A DNA stretch of 64,000 nt from CBDFLT01 sp965249225 (lineage in GTDB: Bacteria; Chloroflexota; Dehalococcoidia; Lucifugimonadales; G963668185), in the NCBI GenBank assembly GCA_965249225.1, contig CBDFLT010000008.1:241887-305886 (forward strand). Direction: 5' to 3'. Under the pieces are notes generated by a model. It was not told where the DNA came from and did not search any database. It saw only the letters and a list, made by a program, of their open reading frames with translations. This document shows positions 50,288 through 59,797 of the stretch, in pieces; positions within the stretch are counted from its first letter, which is position 1, and every line of letters begins with the position of its first letter. The position numbers and the translations under genes were made by a program.

Positions 50288-51613
50288 ATGGTCGTTGTGG
50301 GGACGAAAACGTCTGACCGCCCTCGGGTAGTGATAGTGGGGGCCTGGTTTGGCGGGCTCTGGGCGGCCCGAGCCATGGCTCGGGCGCCCGTTCAAGTGGT
50401 CCTGGTGGACCGCAACAACTACCACGCCTTCTTCCCCTTGCTGTATCAGGTGGCTGCTGCCGATCTGGAGCCCGAGGACATCGCCTACCCCGTGCGGGCC
50501 ACCCTTCGGAAGCTGCGCAACGTTCACTTCCTTCTGGGGGACGTCAAGAATGTGGACCTTGCGACACAGGTGCTGGAGGTTGACGGCCGTGTGGTTCCCT
50601 ATGACTACCTTATCCTGGCCACCGGAAGTACGCCTCATTTCTTCGGAGTTGCCGGGGCCGCTGAATATGCCCTCCCCTTGAGGAGCCTTGAGGAGGGAGT
50701 CGCCCTGCGTAACCATATCCTCTCCTCCTTTGAGGCGGCTGTGCACGAAGTGGAAGCGCAGCGGCGCGAACGACTTGTGACCTTCGTCATTGTGGGTGGC
50801 GGGCCGACCTGAGTGGAGTTTGCCGGAGCCCTATCCGAGCTGATTCGTGGACCGCTGCGAAAGGACTATCGCACACTGGATTTTGACAAGGTTAGGGTAG
50901 TCCTCTTGGAGGCTGGAGACCGCCTGCTGCCTGGCATGCCCCAGCGACTGGGCTCATATGCCGCAAAACGGCTGGAAAAGAAAGCGGTCGAGGTGCGCCT
51001 GGGGTCGGCGGTGAGCCGTATCACGCCGGATGATGTGCATCTCGGTGATGATTCGCTTATACCTGTGGGAACTGTGGTCTGGACTGCGGGTGTCCGTGGC
51101 ACTCCTATGGCCCAGGCGTGGGGGCTACCCATCGCCCGCGGTGACCGGGTAGCTGTTCTGCCCACCCTCCAGGTGCCAGAGCACCCAAATGCGTACGTCA
51201 TTGGAGACCTGGCCTACGTGGAGGAAAGCGGGCGCCCACTTCCGATGGTCGCTCCCGTTGCCGTCCAGCAGGGAACGGCCGCGGCACGGAACATCGTCAG
51301 GCAGCTGGCAGGAGAGGAGCCCCTGCCTTTTCAGTATCGGGACCTCGGCACAATGGCGGTCATTGGGCGCAACGCGGCGATAGCTCACCTGTTAGGTCGG
51401 TGGACCTTCACCGGCTTCCCAGCCTGGGTCATCTGGCTGAGCGTGCACCTGTTCGCGCTGATCGGCTTTCGGAACCGGCTGCTGGTGTTGACCAGCTGGG
51501 CCTGGGACTATTTCTTCTACGAGCGTGTCGTGCGCCTTATCCTGCCCCTGCGGAAAACCCCGGCCCCTGAGGTGGCCGAAGATACTTCCAGGTCTAAAAT
51601 CAGCTCAGATTGA
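50288..51613 (+). pseudogene. ndh: Type II NADH dehydrogenase interrupted by in-frame TGA
   Basis: A single-subunit FAD enzyme that oxidises NADH and reduces quinone at the membrane. ATG 50288 has GGAAGGG 7 nt upstream. The first Rossmann motif reads IVGAWFGGLWAA, with Trp where Gly is usual. The second, GGGPT-stop-VEFAG (50810-50812 is TGA), should read GGGPTGVEFAG, so a Gly codon has become a stop. The frame is open on both sides (50240-50812, 50813-51613), and later parts (AVLPTLQVPEHPNAYVIGD; C-terminal amphipathic helix) are normal. Either a recent nonsense mutation, a sequence error or readthrough. Confidence 0.85.
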
Positions 51614-51705
51614 GTAGGGCCAGTCACGAAAGTAGCTGCCAGGTTCCGCTCGTCAGATGGCGGGCGTACACCCAAACGAGGGATAGGATGATTGCGAAGA
51701 TCGCA

Positions 51706-54345
51706 TCACCGGCGTTGTGGAGTTACAAGCATAAGGAGGCAGGGTAGGACTATAAGGGCGGCAGCGGCGGCCATGAATATCATAATGGCGGTGAGGATGC
51801 CGTAGGCCGAGAACATTGGCATAGGCGCAAATCCCATGATCGCGAAGCCGGCGATGCTGGAGGATGCTGATCCCACGAGCGCTACCCCTGTCCCGCGGGC
51901 CGCTTGCCGCATGGCCACCAGGCGCTCTCCTACCTTGGCCAGCTCCTCTCGGAAACGCTGGGTGAAATGGATGGCGTAGTCGATGCCCACTCCTATCGAG
52001 ACGGCGCCTATGGTCGCGGTGACGAGATTGAGGTGGAATCCCGTCAAGAACATGATGGCGTAGAGCCAAGTCACCACCAGCCCGATGGGAATAATGGTCG
52101 CTAGGGCATAGCGCAGAGAGCGCATGAACAAGGCAGCCACCACAAAACACGCCACCACCGCGATGGGCAATGAGATGAGGAGGGCCCGCACGACGGCATC
52201 GAGAGACTCACCGCGGGTGAAAGGCGATCCTGTGAGCCCCACGGAGGAGATGGTGGGTATCTCCCTCAGGAACTGGAGGTCCTTCTCCAGGGCTCGTTTT
52301 GCCTTGGGCACTACCGACTGCTCACGAGTTCCTGGAAGCGCCACTACGATTTGGGTGGCGTCGGGCTCCTGCCCTTCGGGGTCGTGAAAGAAGCTCTCCC
52401 GGATCTGAGCGACCTCGTACGCCAAGCTCGTCTCATCCAATGGGATTCCGTGCACGATCATGTAGTCGTATGCGGCTTCGATCTGCTCCTGACTATCCGG
52501 TAGTCCATCTTCATCGAAATCGGTAATCTCCACCCCTGTGGCCTCCTGCACCCTCGAAATGGCGTGTTCATTGGAGGTTATGTGTTCCAGGAAGTCGAAT
52601 ACGGTAGTGGAGTAAATGGTGAGGTCTCCATCCACACTTTTGGCCACGTAGGGGTCGTCTTTTAGCCTGTCCTCGAGTTCACGCAGTGCGCTGAGGGACT
52701 CAGGGGACGATAGATCACCCTCCACGAAGATAACCCCCGGTTCCCCCTGGGTGGTGCCCACATGCTCATCGATTTTGTCCAGGCTTGTGACAAAGTCCGA
52801 CTCGCTGTCGAAGAATTCCTTCACGTCTAGCTGGGCGTCCAACCTAAAGGCAAAGTAGATGGCGGCCGCGGTTAGAATCGCGACCACGGGCAGGACAAGG
52901 TGGCGACGATGAGCCAGCCTCACCACCATGGCCTCCACACTGAGCTTCCCCAAACGACTTCGCCAGCGCGAGGAAACGGAGTTGGCACCCGGTTTACCTG
53001 TAAGGGCCTCAGACACGGGATGTCGTCCTTTCGCTCCTTCTCTTCGAGCCTCCAGCCTCATCACGGCCAAAGGCACGAAAACGCCCATCACGATTAGCGA
53101 GGAGATTACGGCGATTCCGGCGGCGATGCCGAAGCCTATGACGGACTCGATGCCGGAGGCGGTATTGGAGAAGAAGGCCACTCCGTCGGTGAGCATTGCC
53201 AGCACGAGGGCGCCTAACACGCCCCCATAAGCGAGGCGCATAGCCGACCGAGGCTCCAACCCCTTACGTCGCTCCTCTCGGTAACGGTGTAAGGCGTGTA
53301 TTACGAAGTCCGCCCCCAGGGATATCATGGCAATAGGGACAATGAGCTCTATCACCAATCCGGACTTGAGGCCCACGAGATTCGAGATGCCTTTCAGCCA
53401 TACGGTCAAGATAATCAACCCGGCGGCCGAAAGCAGGACGGCGCGACCGGACCGCAGGCTGATTCCCACCACCACCAACACTGCCAGAACAGTGGCGAAG
53501 ATGAAGGGGACTGCGGTTCGCCCTTCGTCCTCGGATTCGAGGTTGACGTCTATCGCCACGCCCCAGAGGCGATAGTGCTCCTGGTTTCCCCTCAGGACCT
53601 CTTGGACGTTTCGGTTAAATTGCTCCTTTTGTAAAGTGACCTGGTCTCCTCCCACATTTATGGTGAAAGAGCCGCCGCCCAACCTCTCATTGTAGGCGGC
53701 CACAAATACCGTTGTGGCGGGGGAGCGCCAGTTGAGGTACGGAATCACCCGCCCACCGATCTCCACCTGGTCCTCGGTGGCGAACGCTTTTTCAGAAAGG
53801 TCCACTCGTAGGGTATTGGTCGGAGAGTCGGGGTCCAGAACCCCGTGGACAGCCAGCTTCACCTGCTCGTCGGTTGCGTCCTCCAGGCTAATTCCAAACA
53901 TTCCCAGCGCCTCCTGAACGGCGTCGGCGATGCTGTAAATGCCATAGAATGGGCGCTCGATTTTGGCGAAATAACCTCGGTAAAGGAATGACTGGGACTC
54001 TAAGTCGGGAGGATGCAGCTCGCCTTGCTCATCAGCGTGCCGTAAGGCCTCTTCGTTTTGGTACAGCTCCCACAGCGTCTCCTGGGTGAGGATGTCGCCC
54101 TCTGGGGACTCCAGGATGAACCCGGGGGCATGGAACTGGGGTGGGAAGCGGTCCTCTACAGTGTCGCGGAGGTCGAACACGGCGCCGCCTGGCTCGGTGG
54201 ACGCCTGTTCGTCTGGAGCCATGGCCACGAGAGGTATCAAGAGGACGAGGGTCGTGGCCAATACCCCCGCTATAATCCAGCCGGAGCGTTGCTCCAGCAA
54301 GGCGCCGCTCCTCTCGAAGACGGTCAATCTGCTCTTCATTTCCAT
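51706..54345 (-). CDS. MMPL/RND-superfamily transporter
   Basis: An 879-residue inner-membrane exporter with two repeats. Each repeat has one N-terminal helix, a large periplasmic domain and five membrane helices. Helix-packing segments such as ISLGADFVIHALHRYREE and VSIGVGIDYAIHFTQRFREE (Asp in helix 4 of each half) mark the proton-coupling family. The size and motifs fit MMPL or HpnN-like lipid exporters. Its ATG overlaps the upstream lipoprotein stop (TAATG), implying coupled translation and a joint role. Confidence 0.87.
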   Translation of the reverse strand: MEMKSRLTVFERSGALLEQRSGWIIAGVLATTLVLLIPLVAMAPDEQASTEPGGAVFDLRDTVEDRFPPQFHAPGFILESPEGDILTQETLWELYQNEEALRHADEQGELHPPDLESQSFLYRGYFAKIERPFYGIYSIADAVQEALGMFGISLEDATDEQVKLAVHGVLDPDSPTNTLRVDLSEKAFATEDQVEIGGRVIPYLNWRSPATTVFVAAYNERLGGGSFTINVGGDQVTLQKEQFNRNVQEVLRGNQEHYRLWGVAIDVNLESEDEGRTAVPFIFATVLAVLVVVGISLRSGRAVLLSAAGLIILTVWLKGISNLVGLKSGLVIELIVPIAMISLGADFVIHALHRYREERRKGLEPRSAMRLAYGGVLGALVLAMLTDGVAFFSNTASGIESVIGFGIAAGIAVISSLIVMGVFVPLAVMRLEARREGAKGRHPVSEALTGKPGANSVSSRWRSRLGKLSVEAMVVRLAHRRHLVLPVVAILTAAAIYFAFRLDAQLDVKEFFDSESDFVTSLDKIDEHVGTTQGEPGVIFVEGDLSSPESLSALRELEDRLKDDPYVAKSVDGDLTIYSTTVFDFLEHITSNEHAISRVQEATGVEITDFDEDGLPDSQEQIEAAYDYMIVHGIPLDETSLAYEVAQIRESFFHDPEGQEPDATQIVVALPGTREQSVVPKAKRALEKDLQFLREIPTISSVGLTGSPFTRGESLDAVVRALLISLPIAVVACFVVAALFMRSLRYALATIIPIGLVVTWLYAIMFLTGFHLNLVTATIGAVSIGVGIDYAIHFTQRFREELAKVGERLVAMRQAARGTGVALVGSASSSIAGFAIMGFAPMPMFSAYGILTAIMIFMAAAAALIVLPCLLMLVTPQRR

Positions 54346-55454
54346 TAACGGTTGTAAGTAAGCGGGCTAATGAATTCATAATCCCCGATACAGCTTCCAG
54401 CCTGATGTTCGATCATGAGCTCGGTATCACTTACAAGCTGCGCTACTATGCGGCCAGGTACATTCTCGAAGCCAAAGTTTACTGTTTCGAGACCCTGGTA
54501 ACAGTAGATGTTGCCGTCAGCCGTTATTTCGCTAAAATGCCGGTTCACCAGACCGGAATCTGTGGGCGTAAATTTCCAATAGCCGGGACTGGTAAGTATC
54601 CCGGCGACCGATATGACCGGGTTCGTCGAGTCTATGTTGTCGAATACGAAGGATATGGTGTTGTCCGAGTCGGAAGTGTCGTCGTTGTACCAGTTGCCCT
54701 GTAGAGTGCCGGCGACGTCCTGCATAACCTCGCCACATCTCGGCTCACCCGTTCGTTCAAGTTTATCGTACAGGATCTCCTTGGGTGGCTCGTCAAAGAG
54801 GTCCAAAGGGCAAATTACGGACCACGATTTTACCCTTCCGATCGCCAGGAAATTCGGATGACCGTACCTGGAAGGATTGGCATAGTCGAGCCTGGTTCTG
54901 AAATCATAGGCTCCAAAGTCAAAGTTACTGGGATTCTCCACTCCGACCTGGCCTAATAATGCTCCGGCTTTGACTTCATAGTTGGTATCTAGCGAGCAGT
55001 GCTGATAGCCTGGGGTTTCTGGATCTGGACAATCTACCTTGGTGAATATTTCCGCCAGCTCAGGGACCAGGGTATTCACGTGCAGAAAGTAGCCAAACAC
55101 ATCCTCGCACAAGGCGAATGTAATGCCGTGGTCTCCCGTTGTCTGCCAAGAAGCCTTGGTAGATGTGAGTCTGGTAACCGTTATATCGGCTGGGGCTCTT
55201 AGGTCGAAAGCTCCCCCTGGCAGATTCAAGTACATATGCTCCGTCGGCAGCGCATGACCTGGAGGGTTCAAGTTTCCTAGGGGCCGTATTCCACGGATGA
55301 GATTTAGGTCCACCGGAGATACCGTGAACTTTTGGTCTGAGCACGCCGGTAATCTATCGACGTCGTCTACCGATTCCTCAGCACCGCCGACACAGGCTGC
55401 TAACAGCAACGCACTTACGGTCAACGTGAAAGGCCAAACTGGGCCCGTTCGCAT
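54345..55454 (-). CDS. Lipoprotein upstream of the MMPL transporter
   Basis: A 369-residue lipoprotein, signal peptide ending LLLAAC with Cys21. About residues 85-190 recall an M23/LytM beta-sheet (DHGITFALC, GYFLHVNTL, VKAGALLGQVG, FDFGAYD), but the zinc ligands are not evident, so it may be non-catalytic. The C-terminal half (about 245-365) is a beta-rich domain of unknown kind. No named family is assigned. The TAATG overlap with the MMPL gene suggests a periplasm-side partner of that transporter. Confidence 0.7.
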   Translation of the reverse strand: MRTGPVWPFTLTVSALLLAACVGGAEESVDDVDRLPACSDQKFTVSPVDLNLIRGIRPLGNLNPPGHALPTEHMYLNLPGGAFDLRAPADITVTRLTSTKASWQTTGDHGITFALCEDVFGYFLHVNTLVPELAEIFTKVDCPDPETPGYQHCSLDTNYEVKAGALLGQVGVENPSNFDFGAYDFRTRLDYANPSRYGHPNFLAIGRVKSWSVICPLDLFDEPPKEILYDKLERTGEPRCGEVMQDVAGTLQGNWYNDDTSDSDNTISFVFDNIDSTNPVISVAGILTSPGYWKFTPTDSGLVNRHFSEITADGNIYCYQGLETVNFGFENVPGRIVAQLVSDTELMIEHQAGSCIGDYEFISPLTYNR

Positions 55455-55643
55455 GACACCAATTATAAGCCAATTGGCGACGGCAGAGCACGGGACTATC
55501 GCGTGGTGGCTCCGGCTTTATCCTGGGAATCCACCGCCTAGCAGATGCCACCTGTCGAGGTAATGTCTTTTCAGACGCCCGCGTCGGAGTCCGATGCGCC
55601 GGAAACGGGAGCGGTGGCTTCAGCCGAGGCCTCTGAGGGAATC

Positions 55644-56156
55644 CTATAACTCACCTCTCCGTGCTGCGAAGAGGTCCAGGCCCTGCTTCTCCTCCTCTTC
55701 ATCCACTCGTAGCCCCACGGTCACTTTCAGGGCGAACAGAATGACCGTCGTCATGACAAAGGCCCATCCCCAGGTGGCGCCGATCGCGGCAAGCTGACGC
55801 AAGACCTGCTCTCCCCGGTCCAGGCCGGGTAAGACGTGGTCGGAGATTCCCATGAAGCCGACGCCCACGAACAGGCCCGCCGCCAGAACTCCCCAGGTTC
55901 CTCCGACGCCGTGGATGGCCCAGACGTCCAGGGAGTCGTCGAGCTTTACCCTGTTTTTCAGGCGCACCGCCAGGTAGCACAGTGCCCCTGCTCCCAGTCC
56001 GATAACAAGCGCCGGCATCGGCCCCACGAAACCGGCCGCCGGCGTAATCGTGGCTAACCCCGCGATAGCTCCGGTGGCTATCCCAACGGCGCTGTACTTC
56101 CCGGTGAAGAACCAATCGAGAGTTGCCCATGTAAGGGCGGCCATCGCGGCTGCGGT
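55644..56156 (-). pseudogene. amt: Ammonium transporter, C-terminal remnant
   Basis: Only the last 170 codons remain. They match Amt proteins: AAAMAALTWATLDWFFTGKYSAVGIATGAIAGLATITPAAGFV is cut here to its recognisable parts TGAIAGLATITPAAGFV and DVWAIHGVGGTWG with the conserved pore His. The gene runs straight into IS copy C at 56156; nothing on the far side continues it. About 250 N-terminal residues are missing, so no functional channel can be made. Truncation is by an IS-linked deletion. Confidence 0.85.
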
Positions 56157-56224
56157 TGTACGTCGTCAAAACAAGTGGGACAAAAGGGGAGCCTTTAAAG
56201 CGTGCAACTTGGACGCTAACCGGC

Positions 56225-57217
56225 TCAGGCAGTTCTCAGATTTGCCAACCTCCGTTCGGCTAGACTCTTTTGCTTCACCTCCTGTCTCGTCGCCAGTATG
56301 GCGTCTTGGCGTCCGTGGTACATATCCGCCGGCGTGATGTTCCCCAAAGCCTCGTGATAGCGCTCGTAGTTGTAGTACCTTACGAAGCCCTCCATAGCCG
56401 CTACAAGCTCTTCCAGGCTGTGGTGGACAAAGACGTTGACCTTAGCCTTGGCTGTGCGATGGTACCGCTCCAACTTGCCGTTGGTCTGGGGATGGAAAGG
56501 TGAGGCGAAGATGTGTTTCATGAACCTGGCCCTTAGGAACTCGTCCAACGCCCTAGACAGAAAGCCTGGACCGTTGTCGCTCAGAAGGGCTGGACCTGGC
56601 TCTACAGGCGCCGTCGGTTGACCGGTGAACTCCACCGCATCCTGGACCACGTCGATGATGTCGGCACTGCTCATGCTGGTCTGCACCCTCCAGCCCACGA
56701 TCATCCTGGAATAGTCATCCAGCACGCTGATCAGGTAGTAGTAGCCCCAACCCACCACGAAGAAGTAGCTGGCATCGGTCTGCCATAGCTCATTGGGCCT
56801 GGCAGTCTTGGTGTGAAACTCCTTTCCTGCTGGGAAGCCCTTGGTCTCGGGCGGCTTGATGAGCCCCGCTTCCTTCAGTATCCGGTATACGGTGGACTCG
56901 GAGACGTACATGACCTGTTCGTCCACCAGGGTGGTCGCCACCTCTCTCGGGCTCAACGATGGGTGCTCCAACGCATACCTGACCACGTACCGTCTTTGCT
57001 TTGTAGCCAACCGGTTCCACACTCGCCTGGGCTCTGGTGGCCGGTCTACCAGACCGTTAAACCCCTTGTCTCGATACCTGCTCTTCCAGCGGTAGTAGGT
57101 CGAGGGTGCTATCTGCAACTCTTGGAGGGTCTGCCTGACCGGCAGAGGAGACCTCTCGACGATCTGAAGGACCTCCGCCTTGAGCTGGGCCTCCCTTCTC
57201 ACATAGGGCTTGCCCAT
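56225..57217 (-). CDS. IS3-type transposase OrfB, copy C
   Basis: A 330-residue DDE transposase, identical to those of copies A and B. Confidence 0.95.
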   Translation of the reverse strand: MGKPYVRREAQLKAEVLQIVERSPLPVRQTLQELQIAPSTYYRWKSRYRDKGFNGLVDRPPEPRRVWNRLATKQRRYVVRYALEHPSLSPREVATTLVDEQVMYVSESTVYRILKEAGLIKPPETKGFPAGKEFHTKTARPNELWQTDASYFFVVGWGYYYLISVLDDYSRMIVGWRVQTSMSSADIIDVVQDAVEFTGQPTAPVEPGPALLSDNGPGFLSRALDEFLRARFMKHIFASPFHPQTNGKLERYHRTAKAKVNVFVHHSLEELVAAMEGFVRYYNYERYHEALGNITPADMYHGRQDAILATRQEVKQKSLAERRLANLRTA

Positions 57218-57222
57218 GGGCT

Positions 57223-57600
57223 CTAACCGAGGCTTTTTTTCAGGACCAGGTTCTCCACCGACAGCTGAGCAACAAGTTCCTTGAGCCGCTCGTTCTCGCG
57301 CTTCAAGGCATCGACCTCCGCCTTGTTCGCCTCCCGTAGCGTGTCACCCTTCAGCCTCGACTTGCCCGCCTCCATGTAGTCCTTGAGCCACTTGTAATAG
57401 ACCCCGGGGTTGATTCCCTCTCGCCTGCACAAGGCGCTGACTGATATCTCCCCGCGGATCCCCTCTATGACGATCCGTACCTTCTCCTCAGGTGTGTACT
57501 TGCGACGTGTAACGTTTCTGGTCCGTCGGACCACCTGCCTCGCGTTCTCGTCGGCTTGATCGTAGCTTCGACTGACTTCCTGCATCCTGGCTCCTTTCAC
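57223..57600 (-). CDS. IS3-type transposase OrfA, copy C
   Basis: A 125-residue helix-turn-helix protein, identical to copies A and B; ends at the same A7 run. Confidence 0.93.
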   Translation of the reverse strand: MKGARMQEVSRSYDQADENARQVVRRTRNVTRRKYTPEEKVRIVIEGIRGEISVSALCRREGINPGVYYKWLKDYMEAGKSRLKGDTLREANKAEVDALKRENERLKELVAQLSVENLVLKKSLG

Positions 57601-57759
57601 TTCCGTGAATCTACTCTCCTACCTGAGCCAGGACAATCGCCTTAATTGTCGCTTCTCAATTCCCCATCAGCTGTCCCAAATGTGCTGACGATACACAGGT
57701 GAGGTGCTTGGGTCTAGGCAGCTCAATATGAGAAATTCCGGGTAAAGGAGACGTAGGAA

Positions 57760-58599
57760 ATGCCGCTATACATGGACAGACATGATGGTGAAAACCTCAC
57801 CCCTGAAGCCGTCGTCGAAGGGCACGCGGCGGACCTAAAGCTTCAAGACAAGTATGACTGCAAATTCATTACGTATTGGTACGACGATGAGCGAAACTCC
57901 GTTTTCTGCCTAGTCAGTGCACCTGACATGAGTACCGTTCATAAGGTGCACAATGAGGCGCATGGGTTCCTCCATAATGAGATCATGGAGGTAGATCAAG
58001 CCATCGTCAAAGCCTTTTTGGGTCGAGTAGAGGATCCTGCTCCGACCGCAGATGAAGTGTTTATAGATTCCCCGTTTCGTGCCATTATGTTCACCGATCT
58101 CGAGGGTTCTACCCAGATGATCAATGAACTCGGAGATGAAAAGTCCATGGAGTTGCTCCGAACCCATAATGCGCTCACACGTGATGCGCTCCGCACTCAT
58201 GCAGGACGGGAAATCAAACACACAGGAGACGGCTTCATGGCCTCATTCACTTCAGCCCTAAATGCTGTGGAATGTGCCATGGCAATTCAAAAGATGTTCG
58301 TCAAACTCAATGAAGAGAATCTAGATAAAGGCATGAATCTTCGAATCGGGATCAGTGCGGGAGAGCCCGTTCGTAACGATAATCAGCTATATGGAGCTGC
58401 TGTCAACCTCGCCGCCAGGTTGTGCACCCACGCCAAACCTGGAAGCATTCTCGTAGCGCAAGTCGTGCGTGATCTTTTGGTTGGAAAGGGTATTCCATTT
58501 ACTGGACTTGGCGAGTTCGAGGCCAAGGGGTTCGAACAACCTATTCCACTAATTGAGGTTGCTTGGAGGGATACTTACGCGGCGCCACAATTCTCCTAA
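57760..58599 (+). CDS. DUF4242 domain fused to class III adenylate/guanylate cyclase
   Basis: 279 residues. Residues 1-90 match the DUF4242 (SCO4226-like, ferredoxin-fold) family: PLYMDRHDG, TPEAVVEGHAADLKLQDKY and VFCLVSAPD. Residues 105-275 are a class III cyclase domain with metal-binding Asp113 (IMFTDLEGST) and Asp157 (IKHTGDGFMASF), a Lys at 153 in the adenine-recognition place, and YGAAVNLAARL holding the transition-state Asn and Arg. All catalytic residues appear present, so it probably makes cAMP. No membrane segment. SD AAAGGAG lies 13 nt before the ATG. The DUF4242 part may sense a ligand. Confidence 0.87.
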   Translation: MPLYMDRHDGENLTPEAVVEGHAADLKLQDKYDCKFITYWYDDERNSVFCLVSAPDMSTVHKVHNEAHGFLHNEIMEVDQAIVKAFLGRVEDPAPTADEVFIDSPFRAIMFTDLEGSTQMINELGDEKSMELLRTHNALTRDALRTHAGREIKHTGDGFMASFTSALNAVECAMAIQKMFVKLNEENLDKGMNLRIGISAGEPVRNDNQLYGAAVNLAARLCTHAKPGSILVAQVVRDLLVGKGIPFTGLGEFEAKGFEQPIPLIEVAWRDTYAAPQFS

Positions 58600-58862
58600 T
58601 CGGCGATTTGTAGGTAACTATGCCAGGAGGCCAGGACCGGAAGGTAGACCGACACTACTTCCTCACGGTCGATAGGAAATCCCTGTCAAGTTGCGCAAAT
58701 ACCCATAATTGGGAAGTATATCCGTTAATGCGCACTAGACAGTTGCCGACTGATGGTTGATGAACGAGGGAAACGGAATGCGAAATAGATGATTAGTTCA
58801 GCATCCGCAATCGAGGTAGTTTATTGCCATTAAGTACAAATATGTGTGCCCACTGCGTCAAG
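58600..58862. other. Intergenic region, no feature seen
   Basis: About 260 AT-richer bases between the cyclase gene and tRNA-Gly with no gene, clear hairpin or promoter recognised. Confidence 0.4.
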
Positions 58863-58937
58863 TGGAGCGGGAGATGGGATTCGAACCCACGACCCTCTGC
58901 TTGGGAAGCAGATGCTCTACCCCTGAGCTACTCCCGC
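58863..58937 (-). tRNA. tRNA-Gly (CCC)
   Basis: Acceptor GCGGGAG/CTCCCGC, D-loop AGCTCAGGGGTAGAGC, anticodon loop TTCCCAA with anticodon CCC, and T-loop GTTCGAATC. The 3' CCA is encoded (58863-58865). Confidence 0.95.
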
Positions 58938-59655
58938 TCGAGTTTCATGGCCAGACAAGGGTTGAGTTGGCTTGCCTGGAGCCACGACGGGGCGTCGACA
59001 CTGGAATTCTAACAAGCTAGGGGAAATTCCTCAAGAAACCGGCCACAGGCTCGGCATTTGCCTCTCGATTATGAATTAGTTAAGCAATTCGTTATTGATT
59101 GGGTGTGGGGACGGACTCTAAAATGGGTGTGAACCGCAATCCGTTTTTGGGTAAAACACCCGTTGCTCAAGACCACGCTCAAGATCGCAGTCCTGGCTCC
59201 CGTGATGATGGTGTCATCGTTGGCGTTTGTCGAGGACCTGGTTCTGGCGGGCATGATACTAATCACGGCCGCCGTGGCCCTGATAGCTCAGGTTCTCTCA
59301 TCGACTGGTCCCCTTAGTAACCCGCAACAGGCGTCCCGAAGCCGTCTCAGCGAAAAGCCGGGTGCTGCTGTTGTGCCCCGACGCTAGTCAGGCCATCCGC
59401 AGCAGTTGCTGAGTGTATGCTGCGCCGCGACTCATCCGCCTTGACACCGTTTTCGCCCCGAAGATATACTCTGTTTCATGGCGGCGTACTCGGGTTCGGG
59501 AGGTAAGGTTATCCCGCGGTTCATCGATCCGAGAGCGACAGCCCATCCGAGCCGATAGGGCTGCTCGTGGCGCGGAATTCCCTTTCGAACTCGTCGAAGA
59601 GTACGAGTCTGGACACTCCGAGGCGCAGTGGCCTCTGCCCATTCACCGTCATCGA
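58938..59655. other. Intergenic region between tRNA-Gly and tRNA-Ile
   Basis: About 720 bases. The only candidate gene is a small membrane-protein frame at 59163. No repeats or terminators are clear. Confidence 0.4.
59163..59387 (+). CDS. Possible small membrane protein
   Basis: A 74-residue frame with a TTG start and no good ribosome-binding site. Two hydrophobic stretches (IAVLAPVMMVSSLAFV and LAGMILITAAVALIAQVL) followed by a polar, basic tail look like a short membrane protein. It has no family match by eye and could be spurious. Confidence 0.25.
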   Translation: MLKTTLKIAVLAPVMMVSSLAFVEDLVLAGMILITAAVALIAQVLSSTGPLSNPQQASRSRLSEKPGAAVVPRR

Positions 59656-59729
59656 GGGCCAGTAGCTCAGCCGGTTAGAGCGCAGTCCTGATAAGACTGA
59701 GGTCCGTGGTTCGAGTCCACGCTGGCCCA
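59656..59729 (+). tRNA. tRNA-Ile (GAU)
   Basis: Acceptor GGGCCAG/CTGGCCC with discriminator A, anticodon loop CTGATAA with GAT, T-loop GTTCGAGTC. CCA is not encoded. It stands alone rather than in an rRNA spacer. Confidence 0.95.
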
Positions 59730-59784
59730 CGCCCCTAAGTCACTCCCTGTGTACTGCGACAAGCAGCGCACCCCGCCGCCGGGA

Positions 59785-59790
59785 TATAAT
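59785..59790 (+). promoter_or_regulatory. -10 element before 1205-residue lipoprotein gene
   Basis: TATAAT only 7 nt before the ATG at 59798. Transcription would start at or next to the start codon, giving a leaderless or nearly leaderless message. No -35 at standard spacing is seen. Confidence 0.45.
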
Positions 59791-59797
59791 AGAGGCG

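Larger units (their letters stand above)
56157..57697 (-). mobile_element. IS3-like insertion sequence, copy C (1541 bp)
   Basis: Same ends, length and genes as copies A and B. Flanks differ: left GCTGCGGT, right GGTGAGGT, with no perfect 8-9 bp duplication. The left flank is inside amt, while the right flank is unrelated DNA before the cyclase gene. This implies recombination with another copy, or an adjacent deletion, after insertion. Confidence 0.95.
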
